From Enterobacter mori (GTDB lineage Bacteria > Pseudomonadota > Gammaproteobacteria > Enterobacterales > Enterobacteriaceae), in NCBI RefSeq assembly GCF_025244905.1, contig NZ_CP104285.1, positions 3,534,001 through 3,598,000 of the forward strand: a DNA stretch of 64,000 bases, in the 5' to 3' direction. The position numbers and the translations under genes are program-made. The notes under the pieces were generated by a model. That model did not search any database and was not told where the DNA came from. It was given only the letters and a program-made list of their open reading frames with translations. Positions 24,815 through 32,971 of the stretch are shown one piece after another; the first letter of the stretch is position 1, and each line of letters opens with the position of its first letter.

Positions 24815-25114
24815 ATGATTAATCATTTTCGGGATCAATGGCTTGAGGATTTTTTTCTTTACGGTAGATCGAGCAATGTTATTCCTGTAAATCTGGAAAC
24901 AGCGCTTGCGAGAAAGCTCGACATCATCAACTCGGCAACCTCGCACAGGGATTTGCGATCGCCGCCGGGCAACATGTATGAAGCATTGAATCCACCGCTA
25001 AAGGGCTATTCCTCGATTCGGGTGAACAGACAATACCGGCTCGTCTTTCGCTGGACAGAGGGTAGGGCAGACGATCTCTACCTCTCGCCACACAAGTACA
25101 CGCACCACAAATGA
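24815..25114 (+). CDS. higB: HigB-like toxin (RelE/ParE superfamily)
   Basis: A 99-residue protein with the HigB family pattern: N-terminal INHFRDQWLEDFF, the central LRSPPGNMYEALN, YSSIRVNRQYRLVF with conserved Arg residues, and the C-terminal DDLYLSPHKYTHH. HigB toxins cleave mRNA on the ribosome. The ribosome site is GGAG, 12 bases upstream, rather distant. The toxin-first order and the 10-base gap to the antitoxin are typical of higBA. Confidence 0.88.
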   Translation: MINHFRDQWLEDFFLYGRSSNVIPVNLETALARKLDIINSATSHRDLRSPPGNMYEALNPPLKGYSSIRVNRQYRLVFRWTEGRADDLYLSPHKYTHHK

Positions 25115-25124
25115 GGCATCATTT

Positions 25125-25472
25125 ATGACACTCCAACAGGCACTGCGCAAACCCACCACGCCGGGGGACGTGTTGCAGTATGAATATCTTGAACCGCTCA
25201 ATCTGAAAATCAGCGATCTGGCGGAGATGCTTAATGTACACCGCAATACCATCAGCGCGCTGGTAAATAACAACCGTAAACTTACTGCCGATATGGCGAT
25301 CAAGCTGGCGAAAGCCTTTGATACCACTATTGAATTTTGGCTGAACTTACAGCTCAACGTCGATATCTGGGAAGCGCAATCTAGCTCCAGAACGCAGGAG
25401 GAGTTGAGCCGTATAAAAACGGTTGCGGATATCATGGCAAAGCGTAAATCCGGTCGACCGGATGTTGCCTGA
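25125..25472 (+). CDS. higA: HigA-like antitoxin, XRE family
   Basis: A 115-residue antitoxin. The helix-turn-helix lies at about 25-75: LNLKISDLAEMLNVHRNTIS, then ALVNNNRKLTADMAIKLAKAF, followed by TTIEFWLNLQ, the usual HigA dimer helix. It neutralises the upstream toxin and probably represses the pair through the dyad at 24746-24772. GAGG lies 7 bases before the ATG. Confidence 0.9.
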   Translation: MTLQQALRKPTTPGDVLQYEYLEPLNLKISDLAEMLNVHRNTISALVNNNRKLTADMAIKLAKAFDTTIEFWLNLQLNVDIWEAQSSSRTQEELSRIKTVADIMAKRKSGRPDVA

Positions 25473-25492
25473 TTCGGCCACGCGCATTACCT

Positions 25493-26218
25493 TCACCCAA
25501 AAGGGGCTTCTTTCATCGCCCACTGCCCCGGCGTTTTACCGGTCCATGCTCTGAAAACCTCAATAAATGCGCTGACGCTGCTGTAGCCGCAGGACAGCGC
25601 AATCCACCCTACCGGCTTCCCCGCAGCCAGCCACTCCATTGCCTGCATAACCCGCGCCAGTTGCCGCCAGTTAACGAAGTTCATTCCGGTCTGGGCACTA
25701 AACCGACGGTTGAACGTACGTACGCTCATACCCGCCCGGCGAGCATGACTCTCAACCGTCTGGTTATCATCGACAAATTGCAGCAAATGCCTGACCACGT
25801 CCTTCAGACGCGGATCCGTCGGCACGGGCAGAGAAAAGTGCACCTGGGGCGCCAGGGCAAGCTCATCCAGCAGCAGGGTAAGCTTTCGCGGATCGTACCC
25901 GTTTTCTGCAACGCTTAAGCGGGAAAACAGTGCATGGGTAAGATCGTCGGGCTCAAATAGCGCGGGCACATCAGGAAGCCTTGCGCAGCAGGCGGGGTCA
26001 AGATAGATGGCGCAGCCTTCTATCGCGCTTTCAGAAAAGGCAGCGTGCTGATGGCCTGGCGGGATCCAGCCAATGTGTTTTGCCGGTACGACCGAGCGCC
26101 CTCGCTGCGACTCAATCACCAGCAGACCCGCTGCAATGCGCCACAGCTGGCCGGCGCGATGACTGTGCCACGGGGTATGGTAGCCGCCGGGATGAGCCAG
26201 CCTCTCGATGGTGAACAT
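25493..26218 (-). CDS. AraC-family regulator
   Basis: A 241-residue regulator with an N-terminal cupin half (YHTPWHSHRAGQLWRI, GWIPPGHQHAAF) and two helix-turn-helices in the last 100 residues (ARRAGMSVRTFNRRFSAQTG and LSCGYSSVSAFIEVFRAWTG). It resembles E. coli NimR/YeaM in layout. It is divergent from the SnoaL-like gene, starting 96 bases away, and may control it. The ribosome site is weak, so the start is less certain. Confidence 0.88.
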   Translation of the reverse strand: MFTIERLAHPGGYHTPWHSHRAGQLWRIAAGLLVIESQRGRSVVPAKHIGWIPPGHQHAAFSESAIEGCAIYLDPACCARLPDVPALFEPDDLTHALFSRLSVAENGYDPRKLTLLLDELALAPQVHFSLPVPTDPRLKDVVRHLLQFVDDNQTVESHARRAGMSVRTFNRRFSAQTGMNFVNWRQLARVMQAMEWLAAGKPVGWIALSCGYSSVSAFIEVFRAWTGKTPGQWAMKEAPFG

Positions 26219-26314
26219 GCTTTTGACCGAAAATCGTTATTCTTCGGCTTATTACAGAAACTACGCCTTTCGCTGTCAAGCGATAATAGTGGCTCAACGT
26301 TAAGAGGAGCCACC

Positions 26315-26734
26315 ATGACTATCATCACGTCCCTGATCAACCATCCCGACAACACCGCGCAGCGCGAGCAGATGGCCCGTCTGTTATCCCGCCTGTTCAA
26401 AGGCGAATTAGATCCGGCGGAGATGTTTACGCCTGATTACCAGCAGATCACGGATGGCCACGCGCTGGATTATCAGGGATTTGTGCAGCATCTGAACCAC
26501 GTCCGTTCGCAGATCCGCGAGATCGCATTCAGGGTAGACGAGCTGGCTTGCCACGAAAACCTTATGGCAGACCGGCACTGGGTTACGGTGACGTATCCCG
26601 ATGGTCGTCGGGCAGATATCGAGGTGTATATGTTTGCCGCGTTGCGGGAGGGGAAAATTTGTCGGATCCATGAAGTTACGCAGGCGATCGGCGGTCATGC
26701 ATCTGACCGCGCGCTCGCCCACGCCACACAATAA
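26315..26734 (+). CDS. SnoaL/NTF2-like protein
   Basis: A 139-residue protein of the NTF2-like cone-fold family. The start is chosen at MTIITSLINHP because GAGGAG lies 5 bases upstream; the longer open frame overlaps the AraC gene and has no support. Central strands include HWVTVTYPDGRRADIEVYMFAALREGKI, with the common family ending CRIHEVTQ. Members act as small isomerases, hydrolases or binding proteins; the substrate is unknown. It is convergent with the aminotransferase gene, 7 bases apart. Confidence 0.72.
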   Translation: MTIITSLINHPDNTAQREQMARLLSRLFKGELDPAEMFTPDYQQITDGHALDYQGFVQHLNHVRSQIREIAFRVDELACHENLMADRHWVTVTYPDGRRADIEVYMFAALREGKICRIHEVTQAIGGHASDRALAHATQ

Positions 26735-26741
26735 GCCCCGG

Positions 26742-27923
26742 TTACAGGGAGATTTTCAGACGTCGTACCGCCTCTTTAAGCTGCTCATCCGTTGGCGTCA
26801 CAAACGACATGCGCAGCGTTGTCTGGTCCGGCTCGTTGCAGTAGAAAAACTCACCCGGTACAAACACCACGCCGTTGCTCAACGTTTTTTCCAGCCAGCG
26901 CGTGGTATTCATGCCGTTGTTCATTTTCGCCCACAGGAACATGCCGCCTTTAGGCTTGTGGAACGACATCACATCGCCCAGTTCGGCCTCCAGCTCAGTT
27001 GCGAACGTCTGATATTTCTGGCGATAGGCTTCGCGGATCATTTGAATCTGCCCTGCCAGACGGCCGGTTTTCAGATACTCATACGTCATCAGCTGCGACA
27101 GCGTGCTGGTATGCAGATCGGTGGTTTGCTTCAGATTAACCACTGCACGTTTCAGCCACTCGGGGACCAGCACCCAGCCCACGCGGGTTCCCGGCGCGAG
27201 GATTTTAGAGAAGGTGGAGGTGTAGACCACGTTCTCTTCATTGCCGATATCTTTGGCGTGAGCAATCAGCGGGCGGAACACGTCGTCGGTGTAATTGATT
27301 TCGCTGTACGGGTCGTCTTCGATAATCACGAAATCATAACGCTTTGATAATTCCACCAGCTGTTTACGGCGCGCTTCGGAAAGCGTCACGCCGCCGGGGT
27401 TACCAAAGGTCGGCACGATATAAACCGCTTTGATGGTTTTCTTTGCCACCAATGCCTCAAGTTCATCGACCTTCATGCCGTCGCCGTCGGTGCCAACGGA
27501 TTCAAAGTTGGCCTGCGCCAGGCCAAAAACCTGTAACGCGGCGAGATAGGTTGGACGCTCAACGACGACGGTATCGCCTGGGTTAATTAACGCACGCGCC
27601 AGCACGTCGAGAGACTGTTGTGAACCGGACGTCACCACCACATCATCAGCTTTACAGGCGATACCGCGCCCCTCGCAGATGCGTTTAATTTCCTCACGCA
27701 GCCCCGGTACGCCTTCCGTCAGGCCGTACTGGAACGCCTCGCCAAAATGCTGTGATAAGACGGCATCGGCGGCAATTTTAAGCCCTTCGTGATCGAACAG
27801 ATCGGGATTAGGAATACCACCGCCCAGCGAAATCACCCCTGCCATTTTGCTATGTTTTAATAATTCACGGATGGCAGATGATTGCAGGCCCTGCGCGCTG
27901 CTGGCGAGTTTGTTTGCAGACAT
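26742..27923 (-). CDS. PLP-dependent aminotransferase (2-aminoadipate/LysN-like, class I/II)
   Basis: A 393-residue fold-type I aminotransferase of the branch related to MocR C-domains and LysN. Visible are SLGGGIPNPDLF, SGSQQSLD (phosphate site), PTFGNPGG with the conserved Asn, IIEDDPYSE with the Asp-Tyr pair, STFSKILAPGTRVGW with the PLP lysine, and the C-terminal Arg in TTLRMSFV. It uses amino acids as donors; specificity cannot be read. AAGGTAA precedes the start. A LysR gene lies directly upstream on the same strand with a 20-base gap, so both may share a message. Confidence 0.87.
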   Translation of the reverse strand: MSANKLASSAQGLQSSAIRELLKHSKMAGVISLGGGIPNPDLFDHEGLKIAADAVLSQHFGEAFQYGLTEGVPGLREEIKRICEGRGIACKADDVVVTSGSQQSLDVLARALINPGDTVVVERPTYLAALQVFGLAQANFESVGTDGDGMKVDELEALVAKKTIKAVYIVPTFGNPGGVTLSEARRKQLVELSKRYDFVIIEDDPYSEINYTDDVFRPLIAHAKDIGNEENVVYTSTFSKILAPGTRVGWVLVPEWLKRAVVNLKQTTDLHTSTLSQLMTYEYLKTGRLAGQIQMIREAYRQKYQTFATELEAELGDVMSFHKPKGGMFLWAKMNNGMNTTRWLEKTLSNGVVFVPGEFFYCNEPDQTTLRMSFVTPTDEQLKEAVRRLKISL

Positions 27924-27943
27924 TCTTTGATTACCTTCTTTTT

Positions 27944-28831
27944 TTATATTGTGCCCAATCTTAGCAGAATATGGGCGATAAATTCCGTAAGCTTAGGCAG
28001 TTGACGTAAATCCTGACGCCACAATAAATGCACCGGCCTTGGCGCGGGCGTGTACTGTTCCAGCACCCGCACCAGCCTGCCGCTTGCCAGCTCTTCCGCC
28101 ACCAGCACCTCCGGTTGCAGCAGTAATCCTGCGCCAGCCCGCGCCGCCATGCGTAATCCGTAGCCATCGTTGCATCTTAAAATCGCATCGCGCTTCCAGC
28201 GCACTTCTCCTTCCATACCCGGTAGTCGCCACTCGTTACGCGCGGTCCACACCGTGTGTGAAAGACAGAGATGATTCACCAGATCGGCAGGCGTCTGCGG
28301 CGTGCCGTAGCGCGCTAAATAGGCCGGCGCGGCGCAGATAACCATGTTGTAGGGGCAGAGATACTTCGCCACCAGATCGTCGTTTTGAATGTCGCCAATA
28401 CGAATGGCCAGATCGACCCCCTCTTCCACCAGGTCGACCATCCGGTTGGTGAGATCCAGTTCGATGCGCACCTCCGGGTAGCGCTGCAAAAAGGTTGCCG
28501 TCAGCGGGGCAATCACGCAGCCACCAAACGACGTGGGTGCCGTGACGCGCAACGTTCCGGCAGGTGCAGCACGCAGCCGCTCGACTGCATTTTCAGCAAT
28601 GGAGACCTGCTCCAGCACCCGCTTCGCCTCGTCGAAGTAAACGCGTCCGGCGTCGGTCAAACTTTGACGGCGCGTGTTACGCTCCAGCAGGCGGGTACCA
28701 AGCTGTGATTCCAGCAGCGCAACGTACTTGCCCACCATCACCGCCGACATCTCCAGCCGTGATGCTGCTCCGGTAAAGCTGCCGCTTTCCACCACCGCAA
28801 TAAACGTCTCCATACCGCGAAGCTTATCCAT
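27944..28831 (-). CDS. LysR-family regulator (CrgA/DmlR-like)
   Basis: A 295-residue LysR regulator. The DNA-binding part is FIAVVESGSFTGAASRLEMSAVMVGKYV, and the effector domain is of the PBP2_CrgA type with GVDLAIRIGDI. AGAGGT lies upstream. It is divergent from the SDR-like gene at 28929 with an inverted repeat between, so that gene is the most probable target. Confidence 0.88.
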   Translation of the reverse strand: MDKLRGMETFIAVVESGSFTGAASRLEMSAVMVGKYVALLESQLGTRLLERNTRRQSLTDAGRVYFDEAKRVLEQVSIAENAVERLRAAPAGTLRVTAPTSFGGCVIAPLTATFLQRYPEVRIELDLTNRMVDLVEEGVDLAIRIGDIQNDDLVAKYLCPYNMVICAAPAYLARYGTPQTPADLVNHLCLSHTVWTARNEWRLPGMEGEVRWKRDAILRCNDGYGLRMAARAGAGLLLQPEVLVAEELASGRLVRVLEQYTPAPRPVHLLWRQDLRQLPKLTEFIAHILLRLGTI

Positions 28832-28845
28832 ATTCCGAACCTCTG

Positions 28846-28862
28846 GTTAGTAATCTTCTAAC
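28846..28862. promoter_or_regulatory. candidate LysR operator
   Basis: GTTAG and CTAAC arms separated by 7 bases, containing T-N11-A, between the LysR start (28831) and the SDR start (28929). Confidence 0.5.
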
Positions 28863-28928
28863 ATTAGCCCAGTTTATCTGACTTTTGATTTATTAAAGAA
28901 TGAAGGCTCACAACATAAGGAGTCGGCT

Positions 28929-29531
28929 ATGAAAATCGTCATTATTGGTGCCAGCGGTACGGTCGGTCGTGCAGTCACAGAAGAGCTGAGCCGTCGCCAC
29001 GAGGTGATCCGCGTGGGTCGCACGCAGGGCGACCATCAGGTGGATATCACCTCACAGGCGAGCGTCCAGGCGCTGTTTGAGAAAATCGGACCGGTGGATG
29101 CCATTGTCTCCGCCAGCGGTGGTCTTTACTTTGGCCCGCTCGCGACCATGAAGGACAGCGACTTCAACCTGGGCCTGCAGGATAAGCTGCTCGGGCAGGT
29201 GCGCCTGGCGCTGGCTGGCCAGCATTATCTTAACGAAGGCGGTTCGATTACGCTGATAAGCGGGATAGTGGCGCACGAGCCGATTGCGCAGGGCGTGAAT
29301 GCCACCACGGTGAATGCGGCGCTGGAAGGGTTTGTCCGCGCCGCAGCCTGCGAGCTGCCGCGCGGGATCCGCATCAACCTGATTAGCCCGACGGTACTCA
29401 CCGAATCCGCCGAAGCGTATGACGGGTTCTTCCCCGGCTTTGAAAGCGTTCCCGCCGCGACCGTGGCGCAGGCCTACCGCCGCAGCGTGGAGGGCGTGCA
29501 GACCGGGCGGGTATACAAGGTAGGCTACTGA
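28929..29531 (+). CDS. short-chain dehydrogenase-like protein, atypical active site
   Basis: A 200-residue Rossmann protein. IIGASGTVGRAV is the nucleotide loop, SASGG replaces NNAG, and LISGIV carries the usual Ser. The position of the catalytic YxxxK reads NATTVNAALEGF, so the Tyr and Lys are missing. This is known in a branch of small SDR-like proteins whose activity is unclear. The ribosome site is AAGGAGTCGGCT. It overlaps the convergent methyltransferase gene by 7 bases. Confidence 0.82.
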   Translation: MKIVIIGASGTVGRAVTEELSRRHEVIRVGRTQGDHQVDITSQASVQALFEKIGPVDAIVSASGGLYFGPLATMKDSDFNLGLQDKLLGQVRLALAGQHYLNEGGSITLISGIVAHEPIAQGVNATTVNAALEGFVRAAACELPRGIRINLISPTVLTESAEAYDGFFPGFESVPAATVAQAYRRSVEGVQTGRVYKVGY

Positions 29532-30259
29532 GCCTTGCGGGCGGCGATCAGCACCAGCATCGGGCGCTCCGCCTCTTCGGCCAGCGCGGGCCAGGCGTCA
29601 ACCTGCGCCTGCGTTGGCCCCCATTCGTTGACCTCGCTAATCGTTAATCCGGCCTCGATCAGCGCATTAAGCGTAGTGCCCAGCGTGCGGTGGTATTTAA
29701 TCACCCCGTCCGCCAGCCAGTTGCTGACGCGCTGGCTCTCGTCCTGATAATGGTTCACGCCCCAGAACCGCTCGCCGCTGTCGTCGGTCAGCCAGCCCTG
29801 ACGCGAGGCGCAGGTGTAAATCGGATGCTCCATCGAAAAGACCAGGCTGCCGCCGGGTTTAAGCGCGCGCTGAACGTGGGCAAATAAAGTATTCAGTTCC
29901 GGCAGATAGTGCAGCGCCAGCGAGCTGTAGACCAGATCGAGGCTGTTTTCACGAAGCTGAAGCGACTCCAGATCGCTACGCTGATAGTGAATCTGCGGGT
30001 CATTCGTCAGTTCAGCCGCGCGGGCGAGCATCTTTTCCGAGATATCGACCCCCGTGACGTCAGCTGCGCCCAGCTCGCGCGCCGCGCGGCAGAACCAGCC
30101 GTAGCCGCAGCCGAGATCGACAACCGATTTGCCGGTTAAATCCGGCAGCATGCTTTTTAGCGCCGGCCACTCCGGCGCGCCGTCCAGCCCCTGCACCGAG
30201 CGCGGAAGCTGAGCGTAGCCTTCGAAAAATGCCGGGTTATCGTAGATATTTTGTGCCAT
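29525..30259 (-). CDS. class I SAM-dependent methyltransferase
   Basis: A 244-residue methyltransferase (UbiE/type 11 family). Motif I is VVDLGCGYGWFCRAA, the acidic loop is VTGVDISEKML, motif II is LDLVYSSLALHYL, then LKPGGSLVFSMEHP. The start at MAQNIYDN is supported by GGAG; the open frame runs 19 codons further without a site. The substrate is unknown. It lies downstream of the split transketolase operon on the same strand, separated by a stem-loop. Confidence 0.85.
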   Translation of the reverse strand: MAQNIYDNPAFFEGYAQLPRSVQGLDGAPEWPALKSMLPDLTGKSVVDLGCGYGWFCRAARELGAADVTGVDISEKMLARAAELTNDPQIHYQRSDLESLQLRENSLDLVYSSLALHYLPELNTLFAHVQRALKPGGSLVFSMEHPIYTCASRQGWLTDDSGERFWGVNHYQDESQRVSNWLADGVIKYHRTLGTTLNALIEAGLTISEVNEWGPTQAQVDAWPALAEEAERPMLVLIAARKAQ

Positions 30260-30283
30260 AACGGACTCCTGTATTGCAACAGA

Positions 30284-30307
30284 GGCGAGGGTAAAGCAGC
30301 CCTCGCC
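30284..30307 (-). terminator. stem-loop after the transketolase operon
   Basis: GGCGAGGG and CCCTCGCC form a perfect 8-bp stem with an 8-base loop between the transketolase stop and the methyltransferase start. There is no T run, so termination would be weak or factor-dependent. Confidence 0.5.
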
Positions 30308-30333
30308 CGTTGACAACGTATCCGTCTGATAAA

Positions 30334-31332
30334 TCAGAGCCTGCGCCGGATTTTCTCCACCAGAGCGGCGGTCGAAATCCCGTAGCGGTCGTGCAGGGTG
30401 GGCAGCGCGCCGGCGTCCAGGAACGCGTCCGGCAGTGCGACGGTATCGAAATCCACGTTCACGCGGTGGCGCATCAACAGCGACGCGACAGCTTCACACA
30501 GCCCGCCAACGCTGCTGTGGTTTTCCGCCACCAGCACCAGACGCCCCGGCTTCGCGGCCTGGGCCAGGATCGTCTCTTCATCCAGCGGCTTAATGGTGGG
30601 GGAATGCAGCACCGCCACGCTGACGTTATCCTTACGCAGTTGCTTCGCTGCCTCCAGCGCGCGCATGGTCATCAGCCCTGAGGCGATAATCAGAACGTCG
30701 CTCCCCTCCTCCAGCAGCGCGGCTTTGCCAATTCTGAACCGGTAGTCGTACTGGTCCAGCACCACCGGCACCTTGCCGCGCAGCAGCCGCATATAAACCG
30801 GACCATCGTGCGCCGCCATCGCCGGTACCGCCTGTTCGGTGTCTATCGCGTCGCAGGGATCGATAATCGTCATCCCCGGAATACCGCGCATAATGGCGAT
30901 ATCTTCCGTTGCCTGGTGGCTCGGCCCGTAGCCGGTGGTGAGCCCCGGCAGCGCCGCGCAGATCTTCACGTTGAGATGCTCCTCAGCAATCACCTGATGG
31001 ATAAAATCGTAGGCGCGGCGGGTGGCGAAGACGGCATAGGTGGTGGCGAAAGGAATAAAGCCCTCTTTTGCCATGCCGCCCGCGGCCCCCATCAACAGCT
31101 GCTCCGCCATGCCCATCTGGAAGAAACGTTCCGGATACGCCTGGGCAAAGATATGCAGATCGGTGTACTTCGACAGATCCGCCGTCATGCCGACAATGTC
31201 CGGACGCTGTTCCGCCAGCCTGACCAGCGCGTGGCCGAACGGTGCGGCGCGCGTCGCCTGGCCTTCTTCCGCGATAGAGGCAATCATGGCCGACGTGGTT
31301 AAACGCGGTTTTTTCTCCGTGGTCTGGCTCAT
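30334..31332 (-). CDS. transketolase, C-terminal subunit
   Basis: A 332-residue protein equal to the pyrimidine-binding and C-terminal domains of transketolase. ERFFQMGMAEQLLMGAAGG carries the conserved catalytic Glu, followed by FATTYAVFATRRAYDFI. LPGLTTGYGPSHQATEDIA is the usual substrate-side loop. The C-terminal domain begins at about 205. It works only with the N-terminal half encoded by the preceding gene, whose stop overlaps this start (TAATG). Together with TPP it moves a two-carbon unit between a ketose and an aldose or aldehyde. Confidence 0.92.
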   Translation of the reverse strand: MSQTTEKKPRLTTSAMIASIAEEGQATRAAPFGHALVRLAEQRPDIVGMTADLSKYTDLHIFAQAYPERFFQMGMAEQLLMGAAGGMAKEGFIPFATTYAVFATRRAYDFIHQVIAEEHLNVKICAALPGLTTGYGPSHQATEDIAIMRGIPGMTIIDPCDAIDTEQAVPAMAAHDGPVYMRLLRGKVPVVLDQYDYRFRIGKAALLEEGSDVLIIASGLMTMRALEAAKQLRKDNVSVAVLHSPTIKPLDEETILAQAAKPGRLVLVAENHSSVGGLCEAVASLLMRHRVNVDFDTVALPDAFLDAGALPTLHDRYGISTAALVEKIRRRL

Positions 31333-32177
31333 TACAGCACTCCTTCAGGTTTGTTCGCATCCAGCACGGCGAGCGCCTTTTGCCACTCGTCAGCATCCAC
31401 GCGAATAAAATGGTTCTTGTCACGCTGTTCGAGGAACGGCACGCCCTTGCCCATCAGCGTATCGCACAAAATCACGCGCGGCTGGTTTTCCGGATAGCGT
31501 TTGGCGTTATCAAACGCCGTCACCAGGGCAGAAACATCGTTGCCGTTTACGCGCTGTACGTACCAGCCGAAGGAGGTCCATTTATCCTCCAGCGGCTCAA
31601 AGCCAAGGATTGTGTGCGAATTACCGTCTGCCTGCTGGCGGTTAATATCCACCAGCACGATCAGGTTCGACAGCCCATGGTGCGCCGCCGACATCGCCGC
31701 TTCCCAGGTGGATCCTTCGTCCAGCTCACCGTCCGACATAGAGTTAACGACCCAGGCTGTGCTCTGCTTATGCTTCAGCCCCAGCGCCATGCCGACCCCA
31801 ATGCTTAAGCCCTGCCCCAGCGAACCGCCGGAGATCTCCATGCCCGGCGTGTAGGTTGCCATGCCGGACATCGGCAGGCGGCTGTCGTCAGCGCCGTAGG
31901 TCTCCAGCTCCTCCTCAGGAACGATCCCCGCTTCAATCAGTGCCGCATAACAGGCAATGGCGTAATGACCGTGGGAGAGCAGAAAACGGTCGCGCGCTTC
32001 CCACTCCGGCTCGCCCGGTTTGAGGTTCATCCCATGGGCAAACGCGGTGGCCAGCACGTCGGCATAGCCCAGCGCCTGCCCGATGTAGCCCTGCCCCTGC
32101 ACTTCGCCCATTCGCAGGGCGTAGCGGCGAATGCGCCAGGCCGCCGCGGCAACCTGTTGAACTGTGGTATCCGTCAT
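31332..32177 (-). CDS. transketolase, N-terminal (TPP-binding) subunit
   Basis: A 281-residue protein equal to the PP domain of transketolase. FLLSHGHYAIACYAAL and GSLGQGLSIGVGMALG are the family signatures. SMSDGELDEGSTWEA through DINRQQADG is the TPP/Mg motif, with SDGE in place of GDGE, a common variant in split enzymes. AAGGAG precedes the start. It lies 11 bases after the SDR gene. Such split pairs generally serve special sugar pathways rather than the pentose phosphate cycle. Confidence 0.92.
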   Translation of the reverse strand: MTDTTVQQVAAAAWRIRRYALRMGEVQGQGYIGQALGYADVLATAFAHGMNLKPGEPEWEARDRFLLSHGHYAIACYAALIEAGIVPEEELETYGADDSRLPMSGMATYTPGMEISGGSLGQGLSIGVGMALGLKHKQSTAWVVNSMSDGELDEGSTWEAAMSAAHHGLSNLIVLVDINRQQADGNSHTILGFEPLEDKWTSFGWYVQRVNGNDVSALVTAFDNAKRYPENQPRVILCDTLMGKGVPFLEQRDKNHFIRVDADEWQKALAVLDANKPEGVL

Positions 32178-32188
32178 CTTCGGGCTCC

Positions 32189-32938
32189 TTAATGGATCAG
32201 CATGCCGCCGTTCACGTCGAGCGTGATACCGGTGGAGTAAGACGAAAGATCGCTGCCGAGGAACAGCGCGGCGCGGGCAACATCCTGCGCGTCGCCAAGG
32301 CGATTAAGCGGAATACCCGCCAGGATAGAGGTTTTCATCTCATCGCTCAGCTTGCCGGCGGTGATGTCCGTCTGGATAAGGCCCGGCGTGATGCAGTTCA
32401 CCCGCACGTTATCCGGCCCCAGCTCGCGGGCCATCGCTTTCGCCAGGCCCAGCACGCCCGCTTTTGCGGCGCTGTAGTGGGGGCCCCCAAAGATGCCGCC
32501 GCCGCGCTGGGCGGACACCGACGAAATGCAGACGATGCTGCCCGACTTCTGCGCGCGCATGGTGGGAATAACCGCCTGGGACATCAGCAGCGTGCCGCGC
32601 AGGCTCACGTCCAGCACCGCATCGTAGTTCTCCCGTTTAATCTCCATCAGCCCGATCGGCTGGGTAATGCCGGCGTTATTCACCAGAATATCGATGCGCC
32701 CGTATTTCCCCAGCACCTGCTCAACCGCAGCATTGACCTGTAGTTCATGGCTGACGTTCGCCGCCAGGCCCAGATGCTCCTCGCCCAGGCTCGCCGCCGC
32801 GGCACGGCTGGCTTCGGCATCTAAATCGATAATCACCACCTTCGCGCCCTGTTCAGCATATAATTTCGCCGTGGCGAAGCCTAAACCGCGTGCGGAAGCC
32901 GCGCCGGTAATAACGGCGACTTTATCTTTCAGTAGCAT
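32189..32938 (-). CDS. SDR-family dehydrogenase (FabG-like)
   Basis: A complete 249-residue classical SDR. The cofactor loop is TGAASARGLG, then VVIIDLDAEAS, where Asp at the end of strand 2 suggests NAD preference. NNAGIT, ISSVSAQ (catalytic Ser) and YSAAKAG (Tyr and Lys) follow. In this operon it probably oxidises or reduces a sugar, polyol or sugar acid to give the ketose-type substrate of the transketolase. GGAG precedes the ATG. Confidence 0.9.
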   Translation of the reverse strand: MLLKDKVAVITGAASARGLGFATAKLYAEQGAKVVIIDLDAEASRAAAASLGEEHLGLAANVSHELQVNAAVEQVLGKYGRIDILVNNAGITQPIGLMEIKRENYDAVLDVSLRGTLLMSQAVIPTMRAQKSGSIVCISSVSAQRGGGIFGGPHYSAAKAGVLGLAKAMARELGPDNVRVNCITPGLIQTDITAGKLSDEMKTSILAGIPLNRLGDAQDVARAALFLGSDLSSYSTGITLDVNGGMLIH

Positions 32939-32971
32939 ATATTTACTCCATTCTTACAAGAGGGATTTTTA

